DNA from: Halichoerus grypus | Lineage: Eukaryota; Chordata; Mammalia; Carnivora; Phocidae | Direction of reading: 5' to 3' | DNA: 64,000 bases | Assembly (NCBI RefSeq): GCF_964656455.1 | Contig: NC_135718.1 | Span: 133,345,966 to 133,409,965, forward strand | Part shown: in pieces, positions 48,985-60,340 of the stretch | Numbering within the stretch: the first letter of the stretch is position 1 | Layout: each line of letters starts with the position of its first letter | Notes under the pieces: model-generated | The model's database searches: none | What the model was told of the DNA's origin: nothing | What the model saw: only the letters and a program-made list of their open reading frames with translations | Program-made: the position numbers and the translations under genes

Positions 48985-50075
48985 AAAGAAAAAAGAAAAA
49001 GAAAAAGATAAAGGAAAAAAAAAAGAATATGATCAAATATGATCAGGCTGTTGCATAGATCAGTGCCACACACTAGATTTTGGGCGTATTTTGGTCTGTT
49101 AGAAGAAACTGCCTTCCCAAATTTAAAGATAGAAAAGCTTATATATGTACAAAAATAAGGGTAAATACAATGACGGGATGGAATATGACTGCAAAGATGA
49201 AAATTGAACTGGAGGGTATTATGGTGAGTGAAATAAGTCAATCAGAGAAAGACATGTATCATATGACGTCACAGATATGAGGAATTCTTAATCTCAGGAA
49301 ACAAACTGAGGATTGCTGGAGTGGTGGGGGGTGGGAGGGATCTGTGGCTGGGTGATAGACATTGGGGAGGGTATGTGCTATGGTGAGCGCTGTGAACTGT
49401 GTAAGACTGTTGAATCACAGACCTTTACCTCTGAAACAAATTATACATTGTATGTTAAAGAAAAAAAAGAAAATAGTAGGAAGGGAAAAATGAAGGGGGG
49501 GAATCAAAGGGGGATACGAACGATGAGAGACTATGGACGTTGAAAAACAAATTGAGGATTCCAGAGGGGAGTTGGGTGGGGGGATATGTTAGCCTGGTGA
49601 TGGGTATTAAAGAGGGCATGTACTGAATGGAGCTGGGTGTTATACGCAAACAATGAATCATGGAACACTATATGAGAAACTAATGATGTAATGTATGGTG
49701 TTTAACATAATAAAAAATTAAAAAATAAAAGATTTTATAAAAGGAATTGATAAGAAGTTGGTTGAAAGAAAAAAAGAAGAGAAATTAAAAAAGAAAAAGG
49801 TGAGAATGTGATCAGGCAGGAGACTAGAACAAAGCCATACACTAGAGATTTAGGGTATATTTTGGTCTGTTAGAAGAAACTGTATCCCAAAATTTTAAAG
49901 AGAGAACAACTTATATATATATATATATATATATATATACCAAAAATAAGGGTAACTACTATGAAGGGATAGAATATGACTCTAAAAATGAAAAATAAAA
50001 ATGTTTTTTAAAAAAGGGATTGATAAGATATTGGTTGAAAAAGGGAAAAAGAAAAATTAAAAAAAAAAGAAAATT
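48985..50075 (-). repeat. two tandem A/G-rich units in the L1 5' region
   Basis: Two diverged copies of a roughly 280-bp unit lie between the 5'UTR and ORF1. Each has an AG-rich stretch, 'atgatcaggc', 'attttggtctgttagaagaa', 'acttatatat'-like, 'ataagggtaa', 'gaatatgact', and 'attgataag' with 'ttggttgaaa'. Unit 1 is about 49026-49202 plus 49731-49796, split by the nested plus-strand L1. Unit 2 is about 49797-50075 and has an (AT)n expansion at 49912-49939. Confidence 0.85.
49203..49730 (+). mobile_element. 5'-truncated L1 3' end nested in opposite orientation
   Basis: Plus-strand L1 beginning in the last codons of ORF2 ('ttgaactggagggtattatg', 'gagtgaaataagtcaatcag'), continuing through the 3'UTR ('gaatcatggaacactatatg') to 'taataaaaaattaaaaaa'. 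It interrupts unit 1 of the host L1's tandem region: comparison with unit 2 shows continuous sequence if 49203-49730 is removed. The TSD is A-rich and cannot be delimited. Confidence 0.88.
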
Positions 50076-50370
50076 AAAAAAATTAACTTTGAAAGATTAA
50101 AGAATCATGGGAAAAAAGCCATGAATTCTATGTGCAGTATTCCCGTAGCGCTGGAGTTCTACCGTTCTCATTGATCGGTAAACTTGGTCTTGGCTGGCTG
50201 TTCTTGCTGATCTTCTGGGGGAGGGGCCTGTTGCCGTGGTTCCCAAATGTCTTTGCTGGAGGCGGAATTGCCCCGCTCTTGCCAGTCCAGGCTAAGTAAT
50301 CTGCTCGGGTTTGCTCTCAGGAGCTTTTGTTCCCTGCAAGCTTTCCATACAGCTTTGGAGGACAAGAGTG

Positions 50371-50382
50371 AAAATGGCGGCC
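50371..50382 (+). promoter_or_regulatory. candidate YY1 site in L1 5'UTR
   Basis: 'aaaatggcggcc' matches the known YY1 core (AAnATGGCGGC). It is about 650 bases inside the L1 5' end and in antisense orientation to the L1. YY1 sites direct start-site choice in primate L1, by established knowledge. Function here is inference. Confidence 0.5.
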
Positions 50383-50682
50383 TCCCAATCTTCGGCCAGA
50401 GGAGCGGAGAACTCGGGGCTCCACTCCTCAGTGCTTCCCCAGAGAAAAGCAGTCAGTCACTCCCGTCTCCCCGGTCTCCGGCCGCACTCCGTGCTCACCC
50501 GGCCTGTGACCGAGCATTTCTATCTCTGGCACATGACCCCGTGTGGAGTCTCCAAACCCAGCAGATCCCTGCGGTGTGCTCCCGCGCCGCTCCTGCCTGG
50601 ATCTACCTCTTGTTGGGTCCCTGCTGGAGGAGCAGTGGCCCGACTGTGCCCCGGATCACGGTTTATGACAACCCTGAGCTGA
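50374..50682 (+). other. antisense ORF in L1 5'UTR (ORF0-like candidate)
   Basis: The plus strand, antisense to the L1, has an ATG at 50374 in a strong Kozak context (aaaATGG) opening a 102-codon frame that begins MAASQSSARGAEN and ends at 50682. A second frame, 50247-50828, has 193 codons but a weak start context. Both lie in GC-rich DNA where stops are rare by composition, so chance is a fair explanation. Primate L1 carries an unrelated short antisense ORF0 in the same place. No domain is recognised. Confidence 0.3.
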
Positions 50683-51040
50683 GAGCCTGCGCCTCGGCTC
50701 CGTCTCTGCAGCCGGCTTCCCTGCTCCGATACCTGGGAGCTCTGCCGCACTCAGGCACCCGTGGTCTTTCTGTGACCCCGAGGGTCCTGAGACCACACTG
50801 TCCTGCGAGGGTTCCACCCCCCGCTTAGCCACTGGAGCGACGTCCCTCAGTGGAGCCGACTTCTATAAGTTCTGATTTTGTGCTGCGCTGCTCTATCACT
50901 TGCCAGAAGCGGCGGACGGAGGCCCCTCCCCCACCCTCTATCCTCCCGAATATCGCCTCATATTCACTTCTCCTCATGGCCTACCTTCCAGAAAGTGGTC
51001 ACTTTTCTGTTCAGAGAGTTGCTGCTCTTAATCCCCTTTT

Positions 51041-51375
51041 ATAATTAATAATTCTTAAGGTTGAATTTTTCCATTCTCAAATTACTGTATGGTTTTGTCT
51101 TCTAATCAGAGAGATTTTTCTTGGCCACATTATGTAAAATATGAATCTCAATTCATATGGTTATTTTAAATCTCATTTCCCTTGCTTTATTTGTCTTTAA
51201 GACAATTACCACCATCTGACATTCTAGATATCTGTATATTGTCTGCCTCCTCTCCCACGTAGTAGAAGGTCCATAGGGCATAGGCGTTTTGTAGTTTTTA
51301 CTGCTGTATCCATTGAACCTAGAACAGTACCTGAATTTACTAGGTATTCAAAGTAGATTTGGATAATGAATGAAT
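51041..51375 (+). mobile_element. L2 LINE, 3' end (part 2)
   Basis: L2 3' stations on the plus strand: 'cagagagatttttcttggcc', 'agaaggtccatagggcatag', 'gctgtatccattgaacctag', 'aacagtacctgaatttacta', and the terminal 'ggataatgaatgaa'. It follows immediately after the right TSD of the L1, as expected if the L1 split one L2. Confidence 0.7.
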
Positions 51376-53840
51376 ATTATTCAAAGATAATACTTAGAAA
51401 GATATGTAAATTAATCACATTGTAACTCCATTCTGGTGGACATTAATGATAATGACACATGCAAAAATATTCTATACTTAAAAATCTATATAGTGATAAA
51501 ATACATTTTATGGAATATTAACATTTTTCTAATGTGTGACAAGATGATTATTTTGAACTGGGAATAATTTTTCCCATTTTTATAATGGAAAACTTCTTGG
51601 TAGAAACAAATTTAATCTCTAGCATATTTTAAGATGTCAAATTATAAATTTATTGAATGCTTACTATTTCTAAGATTTGTGCTGATTTTCATTACTGAAA
51701 AAGGTTAACTGAGAAAAAGATGTCTTAGTGGTCACTATAATTTTATATCACATTGTTAATATAGAAACCATTTCTTAGAAAATGTGGTTTATGATTAGAT
51801 CTTCTAGTGGGATGATGAGCGATGTCATTATGAGTTCCCAACTCTTAGTGGTTGGTACTGGTAAAAATGTTTCCTGATTCTCAACACAAGTTTAGCCTCA
51901 TCCATCATGGCTGAGGAAGATAGCCCTTTCTTATCCTTCACATTTATCAGACTCTTTTCATACAATTACATAAATAGAGATCACTTAAATAAACAGTTTC
52001 ATATAAAGTGCAGTCTTCTTTGAATATAAATTTAAAAATAAATCAACACACTTGTCTTATATTCCACAACATACTTTTTAAAAAAAGACACACTTCTTAT
52101 TCATTTGGTTACTTTGTTTATAATATCAAAGTAACTGAGTTTTGGCATTCCCTAGATTACTGAAAGTTTTAGGTTATTTTCTTTTTTTCTGTTTGACACT
52201 ATGTAGAAGCAAATTGAGAAGTCAGTCACTTTTGAGGATTCATCGTACGTGTTTATGCACAGCATTGATAAGCTGTATCATCTCACAAGAATATATAAAT
52301 GTATATTTATTTCTGACACTTCTGGTTCATGGAGTTTAAATCTCAAGTTTAAAAACAAATTAACTTTCAAAGCTTCAAAGGCAGAATGACATTCATTCTC
52401 ACTCTACTGAAGCTACATCAGTAGTAATTGAAGAAGAAAATGGTAATGCAGATGTCAAGACCCCCTGAGCAAAAAGGATTCAGCAGGCTACTTAGTGGAA
52501 AAAGACTATTGGGTCATAACTTTAATAACTTACACATATCTAGTTTTAATTAGTCCTTGGCAGATTAGATGACCTCTATAAAGCAGTTATGGAATATTTC
52601 TGTGCTGTCAGGCCATTGAATAGTGCCCATGAGTGACACACCACTGCTTCTTTTCCTGGAAAAACACACCTTATTCCAGGATGTACAAGGAAAAGCCCAA
52701 TTAATCTCTGGCCTTGGTATTTACAGGCTTTAGACAACTTGCTCAGGGTCAGTTACCTCTAAGCAAATCATCTGTATATTCATTACCTCAATTTATATTT
52801 CAGTTTCTAAATAGCCTTTCCAACATACGTCACTTTGGTAATCTTCTCTTTATTATTTCTGTAATTATAAAAATAAAAATAAAGTTATTTCTTTTATCAA
52901 ATCATATTCCCATCTTCATCATATAAATTTTGAAGGTTAATATTATTGGGTTTATATGAAATATAGCTAGGTTTTAATATGTGTAGAATTGATTCTCTGT
53001 GATTTTTTCATCATAACTTTGCAACAGTAATACCAGTTTCATGCATTTTTTAAAAACACTGCTTGTAATAACTGCCCTTGCCAAGTCTATATTCAATTTA
53101 ATATCTATCTCTTTACTAGTCCCGAAAACAAAAGTCAATGCATAAGTAAAAGTAAACAAAACAAAAATAATATAAATAAGAGCCATAGAAAAATATCTTG
53201 CTACAAATATCTTTACTAAAACTTTTCTCCATGTATCTTTTGATACTCTCTTCCAGTCTCTAAATTACTGAAATTACTCCAAATTTTATAGGAAAAATTT
53301 TAAAAAGAACACCTCTCCAAAGTCCTTTAAAATAAGTGTGTGCTTCTAGAACAGCTCTATATTTTCTGAATAGATACTTTAATTATGTGGCTATAAGACT
53401 CTTTAGTTTTATCTCCACATGCAGCTTGGGTCCTGAACAGGATTGCCTGCTGACTTTTTCTTTATAGTACATTTTGTTCACTTTAATTTGTTTCTGTGGA
53501 TATGAAGTGCAAAAAGGAGAACATTTTATAAGGAAATATTATTTTTGAGAATATTTGAGAAAAAGCAAAGAAGGAGGAGCACAAATGTTCAACAAAACAT
53601 TGGGGTTGAGCACATTATTGCTAGTATTGAATATTCACATATTCTCTAGTCAATGATGTTTCTTATTCTATTTGCTACGTAATGACATTAATATCACACA
53701 TCTCTGCCTGCCTCTTATAATTATGCCTTTGTCTCTGAGTTAAAAATTAACACTGTCACTTTAATATAAAAAACTCCACACATCAAATATAATTTAACAT
53801 GCATGACTATACATTGTAGGAACATTTCTACTGAAAATAT
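51376..53840. other. unique AT-rich DNA
   Basis: About 2.5 kb without a recognised repeat or gene. Around 52440-52820 composition is slightly richer in GC, with no exon or RNA signature I can defend. Confidence 0.45.
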
Positions 53841-53975
53841 ATGCCAAATAACCATATATATGTAAAATATATAAAATATATGCCAACTAACCATATATAT
53901 AAAATGTATATGCCAAATAACCATATATATAAAATAACCATATATGTCAAATAACCATATATATATATAAAATAT
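53841..53975. repeat. AT-rich minisatellite, about four units
   Basis: Four imperfect units of about 30-40 bases with the core 'atgccaaataaccatatata', starting near 53841, 53880, 53910 and 53942. Unit length varies through changes in the AT tail. Confidence 0.85.
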
Positions 53976-55130
53976 GTGAACTATTTGCCAATTAAAATAT
54001 ATAATATTAAACTTTTCATGAGAAACTTCGCATCAAGATGTATTTGAGAGATTTTGTTTTGTTTTGATTTGTATTTAATATTATATATATATCTGTAAAT
54101 AATAAATAAAGAAATTTAGAAAAGAACTGTGAAATAAGGCCAGAACATCAGTCACAAAACTGTGATATGTAGAAAATACATTTCCAACCCTTAGAGTTAA
54201 CATACAGAAAGCCTCTGAAAGTCTATGAAAGACAAAATTGACTTGGTTAAAAACTATCACTGAAGATTGCACTAAGGATGTTTTATATGCATCCATATCA
54301 TTTTTGTTATGAGCTCATGTCATTGTGATTTGAATTACATAATAAATAATAATTAAGCAACAATTACAAAGCCCAGAAGACTATTTGATAGTTTGGAAAT
54401 ATGTAACCTCTAGGTCTCAAGGCTAGTTGGGGCTATGGTCCTAGATTTTATAGAACTATAGGACAAATCAGTAAAAAGAGAAGATAGTTCATAACAAAGA
54501 CATGAATTATTTGTGTGACTTTTGTTTAAAGTGATAGGGGTTTAATGGCCAGGAGGATTTTAATTTAGCTAAATAGTCAGAGTTGATGCTTTGTAGAAAC
54601 AATGATAAGGACCAGAATTTGAAAAAGATCAAAAAGAAGGAAAGACATCCTGGAAGAGCCGAACAACAAGAATGTGACCATCCATTCCTTTTAGGAATCT
54701 GGGAGCAATGTCAGTATAGCCACTTATGAAAGCACCCCCTCCCCAAACAAGGGGCTAAATATTCACTTTGGAAGCTCTAGTATTAATTTCAGACAAAATG
54801 ATTACTTTGATGTCTCTAAACAGACAAGTAATGAAGGAATATGTTTTAGGCTTCTTCTTAAACACTGATAATTTTACCCATGGTGTCTTTTCTTCTTTTA
54901 AAATTTAAGATCAAGTAGAACACTTTGCTTTGATAGTTACTTATACGTATTGCTGAATAAATGAGATCCCCCTGACTATCCTGAGGTATCCATTATATCA
55001 ATGATGATATTGGCAATAATGAAAATGATAAGGATAGGAGGTTGTGATAGAAGAGAAAGGAGAGAAGAGATGTGAAGGAAAACGATGTGGAGGAAGAAGA
55101 AGAAGTAATGAGAAGGATCACAATTACTAT
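53976..55130. other. unique AT-rich DNA with a purine patch
   Basis: No gene recognised. An AG-rich stretch runs at about 55046-55122. Confidence 0.45.
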
Positions 55131-55330
55131 ATATAGCACATCCTGCTATGTATCTACATAAATGATGATTTAATTCTCCCAAAAATCCTATGCAGAGAGT
55201 GCTACAATTATCTTTATTTTACCAATGAATAAATCAAGATAGCATTTTAAAGTAAATCAGATGAGTTAAAAATTCTGAAGCAGAATGTTAGTCTGATTCC
55301 ACAAGCCTTACTTCTAACAATTATACTCTA
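55131..55330 (-). mobile_element. MIR SINE
   Basis: Antisense MIR order: 'gatttaattctcccaaaaat', 'tttattttaccaatgaataa', 'gaagcagaatgttagtctga', 'ttccacaagccttacttcta'. Diverged. Confidence 0.65.
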
Positions 55331-56993
55331 CACTTTTTTTTAGAATATAATCAATCATATTATTCAGTCATGTTCAGGAAAAATACAAGACTTCAGGTAC
55401 TTTCTTCTGGCCCCCAAATGTAAAACAAAATGAAACCACAAACATAAAAGCACAAATAAATGAATGGCCACCTTCTCTAGTGTAACAAAAATCTAAACAA
55501 AATAACAGCAAACAATCCCATGGAAACAAGCTAAAAATGTTTTGCAAGTCCATGAAGAGTACCAGAGAAGCTCAATTTTTATAGCAACTTTGAACAAAAC
55601 AAAGGGCTAGATTATGAAAACGTATGATGACTAAGCATGATAAATTCTGGGTTTGGTAGAAAAATATTCAAGGGAAGGGAGGTGTCACTAACAGGAACAT
55701 AAAATTTCTCTGGATAGAAAAAGAAGGGTCTTTTTTTTGGACTTTAATAAAAGCACTAATTATAAAATATTGAGATTCTTATAAGTGAAAATGTAAAAAA
55801 CAGTAAGTACGTACAATGGAAGAATGAAAGAAGCATTAATGGAAATAAAACTTTATTACTCATGTAGAGAAGAATAACATTTAAGACAGCGAGAGTACTT
55901 TACTTCCAATTTCAATAAATAATAATGAGCTTCTGGGATCATCCCATTGACATGTTTTTCCTATCTTAGATACATTAAATAATCTAATAAGTAGTATTTT
56001 TATTCACAACTTTTTAAATTATTGTCACAAATATGTAAAGGAATTTAAAATTGATTCAATAAAAATAAATAACATTACCAAATATACCTCTCTTATTTCA
56101 AAATATAACAGAAATATAAGGCAAAAATTATAAACTAGCAGTAGGTAAACAATGATATAATACATATGTACTTCCTGAAACAAATTGTTTGCTGAATCTG
56201 TCTTACCAATAAAGGGTTTAGATGTCTGGTTACAGTGTGGTCAATAGTCTTACACTGGGTGAGTAAAAGCATTATGCATTCAAATAATATATCACTCAGA
56301 GTTTTTTTTTAACACAATGATAGAAAAACCTTAGATTAAAATAATTTTGAGTTGGAGAATTAGATCTGTTGATTAGGTTCATTTAAACCTGTCACTAATA
56401 CTTGGCATCCTTCTTCAAATACAGACAGAAATAAACATTGTGAAGGTAATTTAATTCTTGTAGCTTCTTTATATTCCTCACTACAGCTGATCCTCTTTGT
56501 TCTGAAATTTCTGAAATTTACACTGGTATACTGTATGCGTTAGAAGATGAAGAAGCAGTCAACTCCCATCAGATAACATTCCTTTCACCATAATTCAGGA
56601 ATATATTCCTCCCTAAATTTGGGGGTTGTAAGTATAGAGTTATTGTGATCGTGTTTCTATTATAGAAAAAACTAAAATTTATTAAATTATATTAAAAAAA
56701 TATCCATTTATCCTGAGCTTATTTTATTTTAGAGCATTTATCATTACTGGATATTATATGACATATTCTCTTACATTGTTTATTTCTCTCTTCCTCCCTA
56801 TAATCTCAACTCTGTGAGATATGGGGCTTTTTTTGTTTGCTGTTGTAACCAAGAAGCTCAAATAGTAGTTGAGATAAATAAGCTTTCAATAACGATTTGA
56901 TATAAAATTAAATTTGATATTTAGTTTGCTTCCAATGTTTACTGTTATAAATAATTATACTATAGTAAGCATCATTTTCTAAACCTTTTTATA
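55331..56993. other. unique AT-rich DNA
   Basis: About 1.7 kb with nothing recognised. Confidence 0.45.
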
Positions 56994-57007
56994 AAAATTC
57001 AGATCAT

Positions 57008-57218
57008 GGGATGCCTGGGTGGCTCAGTCATTTAAGCTTCTGCCTTCAGCTCAGGTCATGATCCTGGGGTCCTGGGATCACGCCCTGCGTGGGGTTCCCT
57101 GCTCAGCAGGGAGTATGCTTCTCCCTCTACCTCTCTACACCTCCCTCTCTATGCCTCCTGTTTGTGCTCTCTCTCGCTATCTCTCTTTCTCAATCTCAAA
57201 TAAATAAAATCTTTAAAA
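57008..57218 (+). mobile_element. CAN-SINE (SINEC)
   Basis: Plus-strand full copy with head 'gggatgcctgggtggctcag'. TSD 'aaaattcagatcat' at 56994-57007 and 57219-57232. Confidence 0.96.
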
Positions 57219-57232
57219 AAAATTCAGATCAT

Positions 57233-58442
57233 TTGCTTTGAAAGTGTAAATATTGTATCAATGTATTTAAACAAAATATATTATATATACATATATATCT
57301 AGGTATTATCATTAAATGAGTTAAGGTCTTCAGATTGAAGGACTCTATGTAAGATATGGTTATTTTTCTTGCCCAGTGAAATATTAAATCTCAAGCTATA
57401 CCCTGATAACTGACACATAAAGAGAAGAATACTGTGAATTTTGATTATGCGCTAAGACTTTTTTATGACAAGATATTTACAATCTATATAAATGATAAAT
57501 AATTATATCCTTGTTTCCATCCTTGTAGAATGCAATATCAAGCAAACTGAGTTCAAGAAAGAAGTTACTGGTTTTTCCTTTGTCTTTTGCATAACGTCCT
57601 CCTCCACTTGCTAGATGATAAATTACCAGTAATATACAAATACTGAAAATAGCACAGTTAGAGGCTCTGATACAAATAAAAGCCGACAAAATATTGGTGA
57701 CCGTGGAGAATAAAAATTCATACAGAAAAACCAAATTAACTTTGAATCATTGAGCTTCAAATGGTGTAACTAAACAAATTCTAACAAGTCACAGTAGTGG
57801 AGTGTGACAACGGAAGCAAACATAATTGTGAGGGTGACAGTGCAGGTCCCAGATTCACATTCATAATTCATATGGTACAGGGTGAATTTAAGATCAGATT
57901 CATGGCGTTTCTCCACCCCCACATACCAATATAAGGTATCAACATATACTAGAAAGTCCAAGATTAGGGATAATCTGAGTATCTGACTTGACCATTTGAA
58001 AGCATTCTCTAATCTTCTCAGGTTACAAATTCCCTCTCTTTTATTCTTGTAAATGATTATTTTGGGTAAAGTGAGAGGGAAGAAGCCCTCCTCAAAGCTA
58101 AGTAATAGATCCTTCCATCAATGTGGATGTTTAATTTAGGTCAAATGTCCATCCTTGGACTGAAAATAATCGTGTGGGATTGCACAAGCTGGTTGCTTTA
58201 CCCTAAGCAGAAGCTGTGTGTGGGTGACTCCTGTAGGAAGGAAAAAGTCAGAAATTGGTGTCAGATAAACAAACTATCCCGGGGCACTCCATTCACTCTG
58301 GGGTGGGAGTGGAGCTTGACACTCTTTTCTCTTTAATAATGAGAGGCCGGCTACAGATTCTTAGCATAATTATCAGTTGTTCAAAAACACTTTCCCTAAA
58401 AACTTTCTAGACGATATTACCCTCTAGTAGGACCTCATGATG
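57233..58442. other. unique DNA
   Basis: No family recognised. Open frames of 62-85 codons at 57477-57734, 57770-57961 and 58121-58336 have no recognisable domain. Confidence 0.4.
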
Positions 58443-58451
58443 TTTCTTCTT

Positions 58452-58640
58452 TTTTTTGAGAGAGAGAGAGAGAGCACATGCTTATGTAAGCAGGTGGGGG
58501 AGGGGCAGAGGGAGAGAGAGAATCTCAAGCAGGCTCCACACCCAGCCTGAGCTGGAGGTAGGGCTTGATCTCATGACCCTGAGATCATGACCTGAGCTGA
58601 AACCAAGAGTCTGACACTTAACCTACTGAGCCACCCAGGT
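58452..58640 (-). mobile_element. CAN-SINE (SINEC)
   Basis: Minus-strand copy ending in head 'gagccacccagg'. The final bases of the head are missing. TSD approximately 'tttcttctt' at 58443-58451 and 58646-58654. Confidence 0.92.
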
Positions 58641-58889
58641 GGATTTTTCTTCTTGAGGAGTCATTTAAACATTAATTTAATTAACATTTTTCTATTATTT
58701 AATGATTTCTCTCATTTACTATAGTGTAAGCCTCATGGCAGCAGGCATGTTAGCCTGCTTTAGGACTTGACTTTTGAAAAATATTTGTTGACTGAGTAAG
58801 CAAGTGAGTAAATACCTGAATAAACATATTCAATGGGTGGTAATGTATGTAGTTTGCAACTAAATATAATATGAGCTATTTAGTGCCAT

Positions 58890-59010
58890 TAATAGTGCCT
58901 CTTATGAAACCAACCCAAACTCAGTGGCTTCAAACAACAGTTACTCAATTTCATGGATCTGTGGATTAATTGGCCAATGGTGAACATATCTGCTTCAAGC
59001 TATGGCATCT
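58890..59010 (+). mobile_element. possible LTR (MaLR/MLT1-like) fragment
   Basis: The stretch 'ccaaactcagtggcttcaaa' followed by 'caacagttactcaatttcat' resembles a common segment of old mammalian LTR-type repeats. Short and diverged, so the family is a guess. Confidence 0.35.
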
Positions 59011-59030
59011 GAAATGACTGTGCTTCTTGG

Positions 59031-59219
59031 GGAGCCTGGGTAGCTCAGTGCATTAAATGTCTGTCTTCGGCTCAGGTCATGATCCCAGGGTCCTGGGATC
59101 AAGTCCTGCATCGGGCTCCTTGCTCAATGGGGAGCCTCCTTCTCCCTCGGCCTGCCGCTCCCCCTGCTTGTGCGCTCTCTCTCTCTGACAAATAAATAAA
59201 TAAAACCCTAAAAAAAAAG
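59031..59219 (+). mobile_element. CAN-SINE (SINEC)
   Basis: Plus-strand copy with head 'ggggagcctgggtagctcag', CT-rich arm and (AAAT)n A tail. No clear TSD. Confidence 0.94.
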
Positions 59220-59599
59220 AACCTCAATTACAGTTTCCCCAAGGAAGACAATTGTTCCATTACAGACCTGGTCTTCCTTGTCATGGTTGCCACCTCATGT
59301 TGCTCAGGCTGCAGTATGAGTCTCTTGTAGTATGTTGAGTGATCCTGGTTGGAAGAACATAGGTCAGATGGAGGAAATCTGGGAAATGTAGTTTTCAGCT
59401 TCCTATCCAGTAAGAAAACTCTAGAAAAATGTTTCAGTGACTACTGAGTCAATCAGCATTGATGCCACAGAGTCATTGTTTAATTTTTCCTTTTCCTCAC
59501 CTGTCCATTTATAAAAGTTGCCAGTTTTATCTACAAAATAAATCTTGAGAATGACAAACACCTACAGTTCTCACTGCTACATTCTCATCCCATCATGAT
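59220..59599. other. unclassified sequence
   Basis: Could continue the LTR-like fragment before the SINE. Nothing firm. Confidence 0.3.
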
Positions 59600-60340
59600 T
59601 ATTTCAACTAAATTACTGTAATATTTCTCAAAATCATCTACTGTCTTACTCTCTTGATCTTTTATATATGTTCTCCTTCATCAGCCAGAATGATATCTTA
59701 AAATGTTAAATCATGGTCCAGAACATGATTGTTGTGGTGGTTACATCGGCCAAAACTTATTGAGTAATAAATTAAAATAGATGAATTTTATTGTATATGA
59801 AATATACCTCAGTAAAAGTGACTGAAATACAAAGATCAGTAAGATCCTATTATTTCATGCTGAGAACCCTTGAAGGGCTTTTCATTGTAGGTGGTTCAAA
59901 TCCAAACTTCTTGCCCTAGCCTTTGGAGTAATAAATGATCTTGTGGTCCCTTACTACTTCTCTGGCCTCTGCTCTTTGTACCTAGCTCCTACACATTTTT
60001 TGCTATTATTGGGCAAACACAAATATCTGGCCTGCCCTTATGTTTTTGCTATTCCCTTTATTTTTAACTGGCTCTGTATTTTCATATTAAATTCATATTA
60101 AATTTCATATTCCCAATGATGTCTTTCCTGGCCACCTCATAAACAGAATTTCTCCCCTTCCTTTGAGACTTCTCAGTAATCAGTGCACTTATCACTATCA
60201 TATTTCTTCATTTGTGACATTATTTGTGTCCTCTGTCATTTGTTTTTTCCTCAGAAAAAGGCAAGTTTCTTCAATGCTTTTTGTTTTATATCTGTATGAC
60301 CTACAAGAGCTTATGGTACATAATAGTTACTAAGAATTTC
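59600..60340 (+). mobile_element. L2 LINE, 3' region
   Basis: Plus-strand L2 stations: 'actaaattactgtaatattt', 'cagccagaatgatatcttaa', 'ggttcaaatccaaacttctt', 'gatgtctttcctggccacct', 'cagtgcacttatcactatca'. A segment at about 59725-59835 ending 'atacctcagtaaaa' is foreign to L2 and looks like an old L1 3' tail inserted in it. Confidence 0.65.

Larger units (their letters stand above)
43633..51027 (-). mobile_element. nearly complete carnivoran L1 LINE with 5'UTR
   Basis: A 7.4-kb minus-strand L1. In element order, from right to left, there is a GC-rich 5'UTR (50120-51027), an AG-rich tandem-unit region (about 48985-50075), ORF1 (47966-48862), ORF2 (44120-47884), and a 3'UTR with a T-rich end (43633-44110). 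TSD 'ttaatcccctttt' at 43620-43632 and 51028-51040. It is 5'-complete or nearly so, ending at 'gagagttgctgctc'. CpGs survive in the 5'UTR, so it is not ancient. Stops and frameshifts in both ORFs make it incapable of its own retrotransposition. A plus-strand L1 piece is nested at 49203-49730. Confidence 0.95.
50120..51027 (-). promoter_or_regulatory. GC/CpG-rich L1 5'UTR (internal promoter region)
   Basis: A GC-rich, CpG-containing island of about 900 bases in an AT-rich window, at the 5' end of the minus-strand L1. In L1 elements this region carries the RNA polymerase II internal promoter and often an antisense promoter. Whether this copy is active cannot be told from sequence alone. Confidence 0.8.

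Noticed and set aside
48780..49241. 153-residue minus-strand frame as a membrane protein
   Set aside because: Its F/L/S-rich sequence is the translation of the AG-rich L1 5' region read in antisense to the purine tract. It overlaps the broken start of ORF1 and the nested L1.
50247..50828. 193-residue plus-strand frame as a conventional host protein gene
   Set aside because: It lies wholly in the L1 5'UTR, in GC-rich DNA where stops are scarce, with a weak start context and no recognisable domain. Kept only as part of an ORF0-like candidate.
53841..53975. CRISPR-like repeats
   Set aside because: Units are AT-rich, imperfect and directly adjoining with no unique spacers, in a mammalian genome.
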